Below, piece after piece: positions 23,665 through 36,000 of a DNA stretch of 64,000 nt; position 1 is the stretch's first letter; the number at the start of each line of letters is the position of its first letter. The stretch is from Nelumbo lutea (taxonomy: Eukaryota; Streptophyta; Magnoliopsida; Proteales; Nelumbonaceae). The notes under the pieces are model-generated. The model saw nothing but the letters and a program-made list of their open reading frames with translations, searched no databases and had not been told where the DNA came from. Location: the NCBI GenBank assembly GCA_022828595.1, contig JAKGHH010000008.1:742728-806727 (forward strand). Reading direction: 5' to 3'. Position numbers and translations under genes: made by a program.

Positions 23665-24669
23665 GATCCCAATTCAGCTAGAGACCCTACTAAGAGAGTC
23701 ACCATCCCTTTCGTTATTTTGCATGCCATGGGTAGGGAGATAAGGTTATGTATAGGAGTCTCCTTGAAGGACAAAGAAAAGTTGGGAGTAGGTGATAGGC
23801 TAAAAGATAGGGTGAATGAAGTGATAGAATGATGATCTTGTTATGAGTTGGACCCCTATTTATAGGGAGAGATCCCAAGGTCCCGATAGGAAGGAATCAA
23901 AAGTGTTTGATTCCTATTAAGAAAGGGAATCTTGGATTCGGTGTCAATTGTCAAGGAACACTGCTAGGGTTTTGCCATGTGTCTTATGAGATATCTCAAG
24001 GATGAGCTTTCCTTTCATTTGAGGATTTTCATAATACACGTGTGCTACTTCCTCTCGTGACCCTTTTAAATTGACGTGGCATAGATGACATCACTACTTA
24101 TCTCGCATGTGCTCTTTAAGCCTACGAGGCATCCTATGACATGCGTTATTAGCGCACATGTATTTCTTTTACTTGTTTATGGCCTACGATAAACTTGCAT
24201 CTATTGCTGTTGTGCGACGACCTTAAGCTCATCGCAAGTTCGCGTGGGTCCTAAGCTCATCGCAGCTCATCTCAGGTCATAAGTTCATCGCATGGTTACG
24301 CGAGTTCCGAGCTCATCACAAATGTGTGATAAATTATGGACTCATTACAAGCATTTGTATAATATTGGTTTAGCACTTTCTGTGATGTACCTACACATAC
24401 TTATATCATACTTAGGTCACATGACCTACTACATTACCAAAAGGATAGATATTGTAGAATATCTCCATTTATACATCACATGCATTATTAGACAATACTC
24501 AATTTCTATGGTGCGCTGTCCTACTTCGTACAACCCTTCACACCAAATTATTGTTATTTATACTATAAATTAAAAACTCAGTTGTCCACCTAAGCAACCC
24601 TCTTTGTTCTCTTTCATTATTTTACTAATTTTGTGAAATTTTATAAATTTATTATTAATAAAAATCTAG
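23665..24669. other. Intergenic, possible LTR relic
   Basis: No gene seen. A TATTTATAGGGAGAG motif near 23866, repeated AGCTCATCGCA words at 24220-24320 and higher local GC suggest a decayed LTR, but I found no partner and no internal domain. Confidence 0.35.
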
Positions 24670-24677
24670 ATTTTAAG

Positions 24678-24888
24678 TAGACCTGTTCATGGGCTAGGTA
24701 GCCTGATGGCCTAGCCCGCACCTCGATCGGGCTTGGACATGTAGTTAAGCTTGCGGGCCTGACCTCAAGCCCAAAACACCAAGCCCGATCGTGTTTTAGG
24801 CTGGGCTCAGGATTTATCAAAAAAGTCTGGCTTGAGCCAAACCCAGCCCAACTCGACTAATTTATATAATATAAAATTTATAATATTT

Positions 24889-24961
<73 letters not shown>

Positions 24962-25201
24962 TATATTAATAATTTAATATATGCATTTTTTTATTTTTTT
25001 TCTCTGTTCAGCGATAGAGCGACAACAAGTTGAGCTTGACTTTGGGCTTAGGACCAAGGCCGGGCTTCAAGCTTTTTATGAGGGCCGGGCTTGGGCCCAA
25101 GTTGTAGGCCCAATGGTCAGGCCGGGCTCGGGGTCAAGCCTTAAAAAAATCTGTTAATGAAGAGTGAAAGCCTAGCCCAACCCGACCCATGAACATGTCT
25201 A
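24678..25201. mobile_element. hAT-like MITE, exact 8-bp TSD
   Basis: ATTTTAAG is duplicated exactly at 24670-24677 and 25202-25209. TIRs are TAGACCTGTTCATGGG and, inverted, TAGACATGTTCATGGG (one mismatch). Subterminal GC-rich GGGCTTGG/CCAAGCCC words surround an AT-rich centre with a long (AT)n run. No coding capacity. Confidence 0.83.
24894..24958. repeat. (AT)n microsatellite inside MITE
   Basis: About 32 uninterrupted AT units at the centre of the MITE 24678-25201. Confidence 0.95.
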
Positions 25202-25346
25202 ATTTTAAGAGGCAGCTTGACTAGGTTGGCCCACTTTTACATCTATTGCATTTGATGCTTATGTGACTCAAACACAGAATGATTGAAGAATGGAATTTGG
25301 ATCTCGTAAGTCCTATCCACAAGAATCCTACCCACACCTCTATAGC

Positions 25347-25411
25347 TGTACATTGGGAACATCTCCCCATGAATGGGGACACGTAAATACCATAGATGTT
25401 CTCAATGTACA
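25347..25411. repeat. Hairpin with GGGAACATCT core
   Basis: Arms 25347-25364 (TGTACATTGGGAACATCT) and 25394-25411 pair with one mismatch. The preceding CCACAAGAATCCTACCCACA words resemble the left end of the MITE at 33238-33380, so this is probably a decayed copy of that foldback family. Confidence 0.55.
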
Positions 25412-25428
25412 ACTCCACTGACATGTGA

Positions 25429-25464
25429 GTCGGTTTTGATCAGCTTATCCTGATCAAAACCGAC
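25429..25464. repeat. Perfect 15-bp-arm hairpin
   Basis: GTCGGTTTTGATCAG, a 6-nt loop, then its exact reverse complement. It abuts the GGAATT-type MITE relic on its right. Confidence 0.7.
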
Positions 25465-26384
25465 CTCAAAATTGAAATCAACAGGAGTGGGATTTCATTA
25501 AGGCTGCAACTTGGGCCGGGTTGGCCCGAACCCAACCCGAAAAAGTTGGGTTGGATTGGGTTGGGTCGGGTTGATGTTCGGATTGGATTAGGGTTAAAAT
25601 TCATGAACCCAACTTTACTTCGGATTGGATTAGGGTTGACCCCTTAGCCAACCCGACCTAACCCGAACCTAACTCTATAGTACATGTCATATATAAATAT
25701 ATGTTATATGTAATATATAACATACATTGATTTGTTTAGATGTATGATATTTGAGCCGACACCACATAGCATCATGTATTTCTTTTAAGATAATGACTTC
25801 ACTTAATCCTAATCAGAAAGACTAAAACCTTAATAACATTATTTTATTTTATTTTTTTAAATTTTATTATTCATCTCCTCTATGTTGTTTGCCACCCAAG
25901 AAAGATCTATCGTAAGTCATAACTCATAATAAACTATAGTCATAATTTTGTACTAAATGAACAAAAAAATAATGTCAACAAAAAATACTAATGAAACATA
26001 TGATTAATATATATAGTGAAAGTTGAGTTAATATCTAAAATCGAGAAATTCTATAAGGTTTTAAAGGATGGGAAGAAGGTTGGGTTAGGGTTGAAGGAAT
26101 TTAGTTAGGGTTAGGTTGGTTGGGTTGGGTTAGGGTTAGGGTTGGGGTTTAGAACTTAGGGTTGGGCTAGGGTTGGCCTCAACTCGACCTAACCCGACCC
26201 GACTTGTAGCCCTAGATTTCATTCCCAAGAGAGGGGAAGGGAATAATCATTCCCTCAAATGGGGAATGCCATTCCACAAATAATGAGAATGGGATTCCAA
26301 TTCCATCCAACTAAATAATTGGAATCGGAATAGTCCATTCCAATTTTGATTCCAGACCCCTATTCTCGTGAACCTAATAGGGCC
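25465..26384. mobile_element. Harbinger-like GGAATG MITE split by a hAT-like MITE
   Basis: 25465-25498 plus 26215-26384 read as the reverse complement of the MITE at 28715-28990: AAAATTGAAATCAACAGGAG, then GGGATTTCATTCCCAAGAGA, CCCTCAAATGGGGAATGCC, and an end AACCTAATAGGGCC. The element 25499-26214 sits inside it with an exact TSD. A further fragment of the same family lies at about 26590-26689. Confidence 0.52.
25499..26214. mobile_element. hAT-like MITE, exact 8-bp TSD, nested
   Basis: GATTTCAT is duplicated exactly at 25491-25498 and 26215-26222. Ends are TAAGGCTGCAACTTGGGC and, inverted, TAGGGCTACAAGTCGGGT. Subterminal regions are reiterations of GGGTTGGGTTAGGG. These are not telomeric repeats: the units are irregular and mirror each other at the two ends. 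Confidence 0.82.
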
Positions 26385-26397
26385 TTGAGAGGAGATT

Positions 26398-26564
26398 GGC
26401 TTTGGTCAGGGAAAGCCTGTGCTCACACCGTCCCGACAGGCTCTTTCAACCTTGCATCGTGAATATCTCCCCATGAAATAAATCACACAAATGTGGAGAT
26501 ATTCCCAATGCAATTATGCAAGGCTATAAAGGCTGCTCGAACAAGCGTTACCCTGATGGAAGCC
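26398..26564. mobile_element. Foldback MITE with AATATCTCCCCATG core
   Basis: Inverted arms GGCTTTGGTCAGGG and, from the right, GGCTTCCATCAGGG, continuing through CCTTGCAT to a GAATATCTCCCCATG / inverse core. Related in core motif to 23509, 25347 and 33238. TSD not clear. Confidence 0.48.
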
Positions 26565-26719
26565 TAACTCTTTAATTTCCATTCTCATTCTTGTTTGAAC
26601 CAAATAGACTATAGAAATAGATCATTTCAAAGGATTTTAATTTTGATTTTGATTCCAATTCTGACTATGAACCAAACTTACCCTATGTTTATTCAATGAA
26701 TTGGGTTCTTTAAAGTGTA

Positions 26720-27490
26720 TCAGTGATGGTAAAAAACTCGCAAGGTTGGAAGAAGATAGATGTTGGAAGGTGAATTTGTTGCAACATTATTTTACAGAGT
26801 AGTAACATGATACACAACAACTCTACATTAGACGAGTTGATGTTGCTTCCGATAGTAGGCGTTGGATACCTGATGGTAAAGGGGCCTATACGGTGAAGTC
26901 TAGGTATGGTTTACAAATTAATGTGCCAGTTAGGGTGGACCAAATGTTATAGAGGAGGTTCTGGTCACTTAAATGCTATTCTCAAATTAAATTGTTTATA
27001 TGGAAATTATTACAGGGTGGGATTCGAACTCGATCTTCATTGCTATGTGAGGGTGGTGAAACAAACTGTCTGTTTGGATGCATGGAGGAAGCAGTTAACT
27101 ATTTATTTTGTAGATGCCTTTTTTGCATATGTTGTGTGGTTTCAGACTGTTGGAACCATAGTTGATGGGTTTCACTCACCATTACAGCAATGGGTGGTGG
27201 ATTTCATCTCTGCAGTTAATAAGAAGGATAATGAGGAAATCAATATGCTGTTATTGGCGTTTTGTGTATTATGGAAGTTATATTTAGTACGCAGCAGATC
27301 GGTGTTTGATGGTGTATAACTCACTCCTTTGCAAACTGTTGATCCTATTCATCCATTTTGGTTGGAATTTCACACTTCTAATTCATTTCATGAGAAAATG
27401 GAGAGTATCTAACTTCAGTTAGAGTGTGGTTTGATGGTGCTTGTAAGAATGACAAGGTGTCTATTGCTTGTGGTTTGGGGATTGTTTATC
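26720..27490 (+). pseudogene. L1-type LINE remnant (RVT zinc-binding to RNase H start)
   Basis: In shifting plus-strand frames one reads RRWIPDGKGAYTVKSRYGL, then FWSLKCYSQIKLFIWKLLQGGIRTRSSLL, then a CxxC-like segment; together these are the zf-RVT pattern of plant LINE ORF2. At 27420-27480 comes VWFDGACKND...GLGIV, the start of the RNase H domain. Stops (e.g. after DQML at 26949) and frameshifts abound. The RT and the 3' tail are absent. Confidence 0.6.
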
Positions 27491-27670
27491 CATGATTTCT
27501 TTCTTGCCAAACAGGTAAAGTACTCCACCATGACGCTTAGCATTTCTCATTGCTGATACTTGTAGAATGGTTGGACAATTTGGCTGTATCTCCTTTGTCT
27601 TTAAGAAGCAGTTTTCTTTTTTTTCTTTTGGAAAAAATAGAGACATCAATTTAATAATGCGACTCATTTA

Positions 27671-28439
27671 GGGGGTATTCTATAATATGGATGAAAAATT
27701 AGTGGGTGTGGATTTGTCCATATTATACTCTATGGCAGTGACCAATCCACACCACACTACTATTTTTACAGTTGTTTTTAGTTGTGGACGAAATTGTGTA
27801 GACAGAAATTGTCTACACCCACAAGGGCATTCTACCGATGTAACGTGGATTGGTTTGCACAACATCTATTGATTCCATACATTTTATGTACAACTTATGG
27901 AATAATTTACACAATTGATCATGTCAGACCAGATAGGGGTGATTTGAATTAGATTCGATTTCAATAAAAAAATAAGACGAACGGTTATCCGAATATGACA
28001 AAAATAGTATCGGATTTTAGAGTGATCCTATCCATTTGAACCTATATGGTCATGAATGAAAAAGAAACCTAATTTAAGTCAAAAATAATTTGAAATAATA
28101 ATATAAAATAATAATGGACAAAATAAAACACCAATGCATAATTACAAATAAATATAAAATAAATATATTTTCCATTATGATATTTTCTTCACCAATAAAT
28201 AATTTAAAATATATTAAACAATTAAATAAAATGATAGTTGGACTAATGTAACACAAATGTCCTCTTCCCACAAACTGTTCATATCATAGTGTGGTCTTTC
28301 TATGAGAAAATACTATGGACGATAAATTGGAGTGTGGCCCGTCTTTGTTCATGCTATTTTGTGGACGATGACCATTCATACATCGCAAACACCACATTCT
28401 ACTATGGATGAGACCGTTTTCACACTACTGAATGCCCTC
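27671..28439. mobile_element. Possible Harbinger-like element (TTA flanks)
   Basis: TTA flanks (27668-27670 and 28440-28442) and imperfect ends GGGGGTATTCTATAATATGG against GAGGGCATTCAGTAGTGTGA. The TIR is poor and the interior includes a fragment with a TAGGGGTGATT hAT-like start at about 27935, so the unit is probably composite. Confidence 0.35.
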
Positions 28440-28514
28440 TTACTAGTTGCATCAATTCCTAGTTATGGGTGTATGGGAGGAGTGGCATGTCTGTATTGCT
28501 TCCGTTGTTCATTT

Positions 28515-28634
28515 GGCTCAGTTTGGAAGGAGTACAAGTACAAATATGTAGAGTGCAAATCTGTTGATTTTTGTATTATTTTGCATGTATTTGCACTGTA
28601 CATGTTTGTATTTGTACTTTTTCCATATTGAACC
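28515..28634. mobile_element. Harbinger-like MITE, older copy of 31100 family
   Basis: Ends GGCTCAGTTTGGAAGGAG and, inverted, GGTTCAATATGGAAAAAG, then AGTACAAGTACAAATATG. The same words as the near-perfect element at 31100-31198, but with more mismatches; the flank is TTA on the right and TTT on the left. Confidence 0.52.
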
Positions 28635-28714
28635 TTAATAAATTATCGGATTCAGTTAACCAAAAAAAGGGTTCTTTGCCTTTAAACCTTTTAACCTTAA
28701 AAAGCTTAAACTTA

Positions 28715-28990
28715 GACACCATTTAATTCATGGGAAAATGGGTATGGAATCGGAATAGGAATGGGCTATTCCGATTCTAACTGTTTGGTTGAGTGGAATT
28801 TGAATCCCATTCCCATTTCGCCTGGAATGGCATTCCCCCATTTGAGGGAATGACTATTCCCTACCTCTCCCTTGGGAATGAAATTCCATTCTTATTGATT
28901 CCAATTTTCATTCTTTTTCATGTCTAAACCAAACAGACTATGAGAATGGACCATTCCAATTCTAATTCTAATAACAAACCAAACAAACCC
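28715..28990. mobile_element. Harbinger-like MITE rich in GGAATG/CATTCC
   Basis: TTA duplication at 28712-28714 and 28991-28993. Ends GACACCATTTAATTCAT and, inverted, GGGTTTGTTTGGTTTGT. The interior is full of paired GGAATGG/CCATTCC blocks. Two further partial copies lie at 25465-26384 and about 26590-26689. Confidence 0.62.
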
Positions 28991-28993
28991 TTA

Positions 28994-29921
28994 ATTATGC
29001 CAATTAGGCTTTGTTAAATGGATTAACTTATCTAACTTAATTTTTTCCTTAATTGAATTCATTAACTAACATACTTAATCTGTTTAACCTAATTAACCTA
29101 GGATAACATAAAACGTAGCTTGAAAGTTTTAGGATTAGGCCAAGGCTATGACCAATCAAACATGAGCTCAGCCCAGCTCGCAATATATTGATATGATGTA
29201 AAATATACTTTATACATCCAATCAACCAATATCATGAAAACGGGAAACCAATCAAATGGTTTTCCTCAAAATTCATTGGAGCTTTTGATTGGTCAAACCT
29301 CATCTGTTTTGACATCATACATTTATCTTATATAACATTTTTTTAATGTTTTGACACATATAATACATATAATATAGTATAAACTACAAACTAAAGGCAT
29401 GGCCTTTGTTTGTTTCATAAGACTTATAACCTATTATCATTTAATAAATTCTGTCCGCATGGGTTTCAACTAGTTATGATCTAAATTCTAATGCTTATTC
29501 ATATAGCATCACACCAGTCACCAGTGACTCTCAAATCCACAAATTTTGTAGTTTATAGTTTCCTTTCTCCTCGCCGCACATCAGTTTCTTTAGATTGATC
29601 TGTCTTTTCTTTTTTTTAGTTACATTGCAGATAATTATCATATACCTTGGGGTGGGCATAATTCCGTTAAATTAGTGTTATGGCAAAGGGTAAAATTATG
29701 AAAATACCCATCTTCGGACACTTACCGCCTTTGGTTTGTGCGCAAAAGTAGAAGAAAGATAAACGGCCAAAATATGGGTATCTTTGTAATTCGTCCTCAT
29801 CGTAACGTTAATTTAACGAAAGGTAAGTCATAAGCGTAGAAGCCACAAAAATGCAGTCCAATCTGTAGATGTAAAACGAAGTGAATTTTGAAGCAGCAGC
29901 AGGACTTTTTTCTTTGGATCC
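28994..29921 (+). promoter_or_regulatory. COG3 upstream region and 5' leader with two tiny uORFs
   Basis: AT-rich sequence leading into the COG3 start. If the leader begins before 29850, it carries an ATG at 29851 followed by four codons and a stop (to 29868), and immediately after it an ATG-TAA start-stop pair at 29869-29874. The transcription start is unknown, so presence of these in the mRNA is inference. No gene is seen in 28994-29800. Confidence 0.35.
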
Positions 29922-30005
29922 ATGGCTGCCAAAGCAAGCTCTGCACCTCTCCCCAAATCAGGTGCTGTTTCGAAAGGCTACAACTTTGCTTCTACCTGGG
30001 AGCAG
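29922..30005 (+). CDS. COG3: COG3 exon 1
   Basis: 28 codons from ATG to ...FASTWEQ, donor CAG/GTATTC at 30005/30006. The ATG is in CCATGGCTGCC context, a good plant start. A different overlapping frame from an ATG at 29881-side sequence is not conserved in the family. Confidence 0.85.
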
Positions 30006-33000
30006 GTATTCGAATTTAGCTTCCCCCCTTGTCTCTTTGATTCTACGAATACAATTATTCTTTAGGCCATAATTATCCTAAGCTTTATAAGTAATTTGGA
30101 GTGCTTTTAGAAACCCCAATTTTCTCAAATCAAATGCTGGAATTCTTATTGTGGAATGTAAACACGAAAAACTTGCAGATCTGTATAGGCAATCTCGAAA
30201 TGTTGCTCATTTTTTACCAGTATCTTGACTATTCCCACAAGAGCGCGGATTCGTTATTGTCTACTCCCCTGTATTTCTCTCCATTTTACATTAACTGGAA
30301 TAAATTGCGTAATCTGTAGTAATGTTCAATAGCTGTTTCGCCTAAGCAATGGATGAATGGAGCTCTTCACTGAAATGCAATATTCTAGATCTATATGAGT
30401 ACAAGATGTAATTTTCCACTTTATCATGAAAAAAAAGAGTATTAATTTGCTTAGTTGCATTGTTCCGGAATTAGATTGAAATTGATAAAATATTGGTCGG
30501 TTTCTTTCTAGAAGGTTTGTTGTTTTGACAATTTCAATCTGGTGGCTGGAATAGATTTTCCATTTGGATAAAATTTAGTATGCAAATTTGGAATTTGGAT
30601 GGTTGAGCAATTTATTTTGATCATATAATTTCATTTCTTTCTGAGCATAGAAGTTATACAAATATGCAACCGGTAACTTGCATTTTTCTCATCATTTGAA
30701 GTAATGAAGTAATCTTTTGTATAACATAACATTTATTACTTGGCTTTGGATAAATAAGTAATTTATTCGTGTAAGATGCATAACATCATGTACTCTGCTC
30801 TTTCATGATTGATTATTTTATCAGTTGCTTTTTTACTTCTCATCTGAGTCTAGCACATATTTTTGTCTTAAAAGTGCATTTCAGATTGTCTTCAACAGGT
30901 TTTTTGCCTTCTTTCTTGTCACTGCTTTACTCCTTGATTTATTGGTTATATTCCATTTTGCCACTTCCATTAACTTGAGTTATAGCAAATATGAGCTTCA
31001 TTGCTTTTGTTCATGTTCCTTAAATTGGAATTTCTTAGTTGGGTATTTATACTCTGCTCCCTGTTTTACCATCTAGTTTCCTTGAGCTAATTTGTATTAG
31101 GCTCTGTTTGGGAAGAGTGCAAATACAAATATGTACAGTGCAAAACTGTGTAGATGGTATTTCTAAACCTTGTATTTGCACTCTTCCCAAACCGAGCCTT
31201 AACTCCACATTTTTCAAGCTCTATTGTTTGTTCTTGTTTATGTTTCCTTTGGTTGTAGTATAGTTACCAACCCAGCTTGTTTTAATTGAATATGCTCTTT
31301 CCCTTGGGAATTAGTGGTTTACTTCCTGCTTCACTGTTTGTTTTCTTGAGTTCACTTTCAAAACATCATTCTTTTTCCAAATATGAACTTCATTGCTCTT
31401 GTTCACGTTCCCTCACTATATAATAGTATATATAACCCCATAATATATACAACTCTAGTAGGTAGCTTGCTTATCACCTTCTTGCAATCTTGTTTTGCAG
31501 ATTGCTCCATTGACAGAGCAACAACAAGTGGCGATAGTATCACTCTCTCATGCAGTTGCGGAGAGACCATTTCCAATCAATGTGGTGGGCGTTTTTTTTC
31601 CACACTGGCTTTGTTAACAATACCAAATTATTTCTGAAAATGCTCTAGATGATTCTCTTGAACTCCTTTCCTTCAAGCTTAAGTTTTCATTTCAGTGTTT
31701 CATCATTGATTTTGGAAGATTTTTCATTTAATGGTTTTTTTTGGGTGTGTCTTGATTGATGCCTTATTTTGTTTAAGTACATAAGTGGTAATGGAATTTC
31801 TATCTATCTTCAAATCACTATTGGTACATATCTTGCAGTCTCAAGAACATATTTCAGGGCAAGAGAATGGTTTGTCAACTTCTCCGAAGGACAAGACTTT
31901 AGAAGACTCGGGAGCTATTGAAGCAGTTTTGGTCAACACACATCAGGTTTGCTATTGGATTTCCATCATTGTTTTCTTGCCCTTGCTTTTTTATTCCCTG
32001 GAGCAAGTTATTCTATTCTTGGTTTGACTTAAAGAATGTAGCAAGGTAATAAAAGGGAGTTGTACATTTCTTTGTAGCTACAAGGTGAGATGTTTTAGGG
32101 GAATGCGCAAATTCCCCTACAACATAAGCAATATCTAGGCAGTCATAGATTAGTACACCAACTTTCCTACCAACCTTTGGAACTGTCTCACATCTAGTAG
32201 CACTTCACCGTTTCTCCCAAATTATGGTTGAGATTCATATGAGAATCTATAGGCCTAGACCCCAACTTCCTTGTATCGTTAAGAAGATCTAGGATGTACT
32301 TTGTGAAATGAAGATGTCTTTGTAAGACTTGGCAGCTTCAATTCCAAGGAAATACTTCAATGGACCTAGATCTTTTACTTCAAATTAAGTAGCTAAAATA
32401 AAATTACCTACATCTTTTACCTACCAAAACAAGTAGCTAAAAGGCCTATCATCCGGTGGACTAGGAATGATAAGTTTGCAGCTAAAATGGAAAACTCTTA
32501 TCGAGTTTTTGTTGTCAATTGGGGCAAATGTTTCAATGTAACTAACCCTGTGCATTTGGGTGAAGCCTCTGACTACTAAGTATGTGTTTGGTTCCTTCGG
32601 CGTTTATTGAGTAAACGTTTTGTACTTGATGTGGCTGCAAAACCAAGAAAAGCAATTAATGAGGGCGTTTATGACACATAGGCGCCATTAGGCATCACAT
32701 AAAAAAAAGTGCCAATAAATGCCTACCCGTTGGGGGAAGCTCCAAAATGAAGCTTCTTGAAACGGGAGAGGCACATAGAAATTGATGTTTGCCTTTGCAA
32801 ACATTGATACGAATGGATGTGCATAATGAGGCCTTTGCTGATGGGGCACCTATGTGGCAGCGTTTACTCAATAAACACCAATGGAACCAAACACATACTA
32901 AGTTGGCCTTGTATATCTTTGTAGATCAATCAACTTGGTATTTCAGTAAGAAAACCCATTTACATGTTGCAAGTTTCTTTCCTTCAACAAGGTCAATCAA

Positions 33001-36000
33001 CTCCCACACGTTCTTATAAAGATCATTCATTTCTTCTAGCATAGCTTTGCTCCATTCAGGGGAATCTAAAGTCTTTGCAACACATTTAGGAATAAAAACA
33101 CTGCAAATAGCTGATGCAAAGGCACACTAAATGTGGATAAAGCAGCAGAAGAGGTAAATCAAGCAATAAGATGTTTGTTACATGATCTAACACCCTTATA
33201 GACTAAAATGTGAAGATCAAGATCACTGAATCCAGTTCTACTACCCACAAGACGCTACCCACACCCTCCCCCTACTCAAAAGGCATTACAACCGCACATC
33301 GGTAGCATCTCTTGTGCTTGTATGTTTTCAGTCATGGGAGATGTTCCTAATGCGTGGATGTATTGTCTTGTGGGTAGTAGATTCAAGCTCCAAGATCATT
33401 AGGTAGGGTACCAAAATTACCTGGCTGAAGTGAGAAAGTATTACTTGTCTAGTAAGACTGCAATCAGTCCTTGTTTAGATGTGAAATAAACAAGGAAGAA
33501 TGCAGAGAATAAAAAAAGAAGAAAGAAGAAGAGAAGGAGAAAAGAGAACACGAAGAGGAGAACAAATTCAAAGAAGAGGGTGGGTCATAACTGAGGTTGC
33601 CGCCCCACTCAATTATTTATATTGATGATTTAAAACAGGGTAAAAAACCAGAATTACCCATATTGCTTACATAAGCTAAAAGATAACGGAAAGTAACTAT
33701 CAACTAATCCAACTAACATACTAATAATAACATAAGCAACATAAACAGACATGCAACAGTGGGGACCACATTATTGTTCTACATCTCTAAACTCCTCCTC
33801 AAGTTGGGATTAGATATTAGTCATTCCCAATTTGCATAAGCCCGTCTCCAACTTGGTCTTTGTAACTGCCTTAGTGAAGAGATCTGGAAGCTGCATATTG
33901 GAGGTGATATATGGAAGACACTTCTTGGGAAGCAATTCTCTCTCTGATAAAGTGTCGATCCACTTCAATATGCTTAGTTTTGTCATGTTGTACCAGATTA
34001 TGGGCAATGTCAATAGTAGCCTGATTATCACAATACAACATCATGGGCTTCTCATAAGCAATACCCAACTCAAATAGGGATCTCAACCATAACACTTCAG
34101 CCACACCATTCGCCATAGACCTGTATTCAAATTAGCATTGGAGCGAGCAACAACATTTTGTTTCTTCTCCAAGAGACAAGATTTCCTCCTACAAAAGCAC
34201 AACACCTAGAGGTAGACCTCCCATCATCAACACACCCAGCTCAACCAGCATCTGTGTAAACTTCTATTTTCATGTGACCTCTATCTTTGAAGAATATACC
34301 TCTGCCTGGACACCTCTTCAAATAAGCCAGTATCCTCTCAATTGCAAGTAAGTGAGTGGTTCTGGGGGAATGCAAATACTAGCAAACAACACTGACTGCA
34401 TAAAAAATGTTTGGTCGTGTGAGGCAAAGGTAGAGAAGTTTTCCAACCAACCGTTGAAACATAACTTGTCTTCAAGAGGCTCTCCACCTTCTGTGCTGAT
34501 TTTATGATTTTGTTGAATAGGTGTGTCAACAGGTTTAACACCTAGCTTCCTAGTTTCTTCCAAAAGATCAAGAACATGCTTCCTTTGGGAAACAAAAATC
34601 CCTTGTTTAGACCGTGCTACCTCAATGCCTAGGAAATAATGCAGCTCTTCCAAGTCTTTGACCTCAAATTCTTGGTGAATGAGTTACTTAAGAGAGTCAA
34701 TTTCATAGGTATCACACCCTGTCACCACAATATCATCCACATATATAGCAAGTAGAGTTAAGGAGGAATCCATTTTCTTAAAAAAAAGGGTGTGATCTTA
34801 TTGGGCTTGCACATGGCCGATTTTTTCAAGAGTTTGTCTAAATCTATCAAATTAGGCTTTGGGAGACTATTTCAGTCCATATAAGGCCTTATTAAGCTGA
34901 CAAACCTTCTTCATTGCTTCTGTACTATAGAATATAGGAGGTAACTCCATGTACACCTCTTCTTGCAAATACTATCGAGGAAGGCATTTTTAACATCCAT
35001 TTGGAACAATGACCATGAGAAATTGGCTGCAATAGATAGTAAAGCTCTGATAGTGTTCATCTTTGCTACTGGTGCAAAAGTCTCCAAGTAGTCAATGCCA
35101 TATGTCTGTGTAAACCCCTTTGCAACTAATATGGCCTTATACCTTTCAATGGAACCATCAGTATTACGTTTCACTGTAAACACCCATCTACACCCAATCG
35201 GTTTATTCCCTTTAAGGTGATCAATTAACTCCCACGTATTGTTCTTTAGAAGAGCATCCATCTTTACCTTCATTGCATTCTTCCACTCAAGTACTGACAA
35301 GGCTTCTTGCACTATTTTGGGAATGGAAATAGCAGGAAGAAGATGTTGAAAAAGACTTGTAGGATGGAGACAAATGATCATAGGACAAAAATTGAGGAAT
35401 ACAATGAGCTGTAGATGGGGTACAATGACACTTTCTTTTAAAGACTACAATCGGAAGATCAAGATCTTTCAATGGAGGAGGAGAAGGCTCATCAATGGAA
35501 GGTATTTCATTTGTGGTGGAAGATAAAGGAACTGTGGTACTTGGATCTAGAGCCGTAGAGGAAATTGGAGTTTGGACTACTGATGGCCGAAACCAACCTG
35601 CCTCCATCGCTTGTGATATACCCTCAAATCCTGACACCTTTGACAACCCTCCTCACTACACTCCCCTTTAGTGATTGGAACAGACAATGGAATTTCTAAT
35701 GAATGAGACCCCATCTCACTACTCTCCCCCTAAGAAGAAACTCTAGGATAATCAAGTACATCCTCAAAAAAAGTGACATCCATAGAAACAAATCATTTCC
35801 CAGAAGTAGGTTCATAGCAACAATATCCCTTTTGATTTTGTGCATACCCAAGGAAAATGCATTTTGAAGCTTTAGAATCTGTTGGAAAATGTGGGGTTAC
35901 TGGTTCAAATATGAAAATAGAATTGTATATATTCCTAGGATTGTGGAAGGATTGATTTAGAAAGTTTTTTCTTTCTATTTCTTTCTTTCTATTTTTGTAC

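Noticed and set aside
26080..26170. Runs of GGGTTAGGGTT suggesting an interstitial telomeric repeat
   Set aside because: The units are irregular and are the subterminal region of the MITE 25499-26214, mirrored at its other end.
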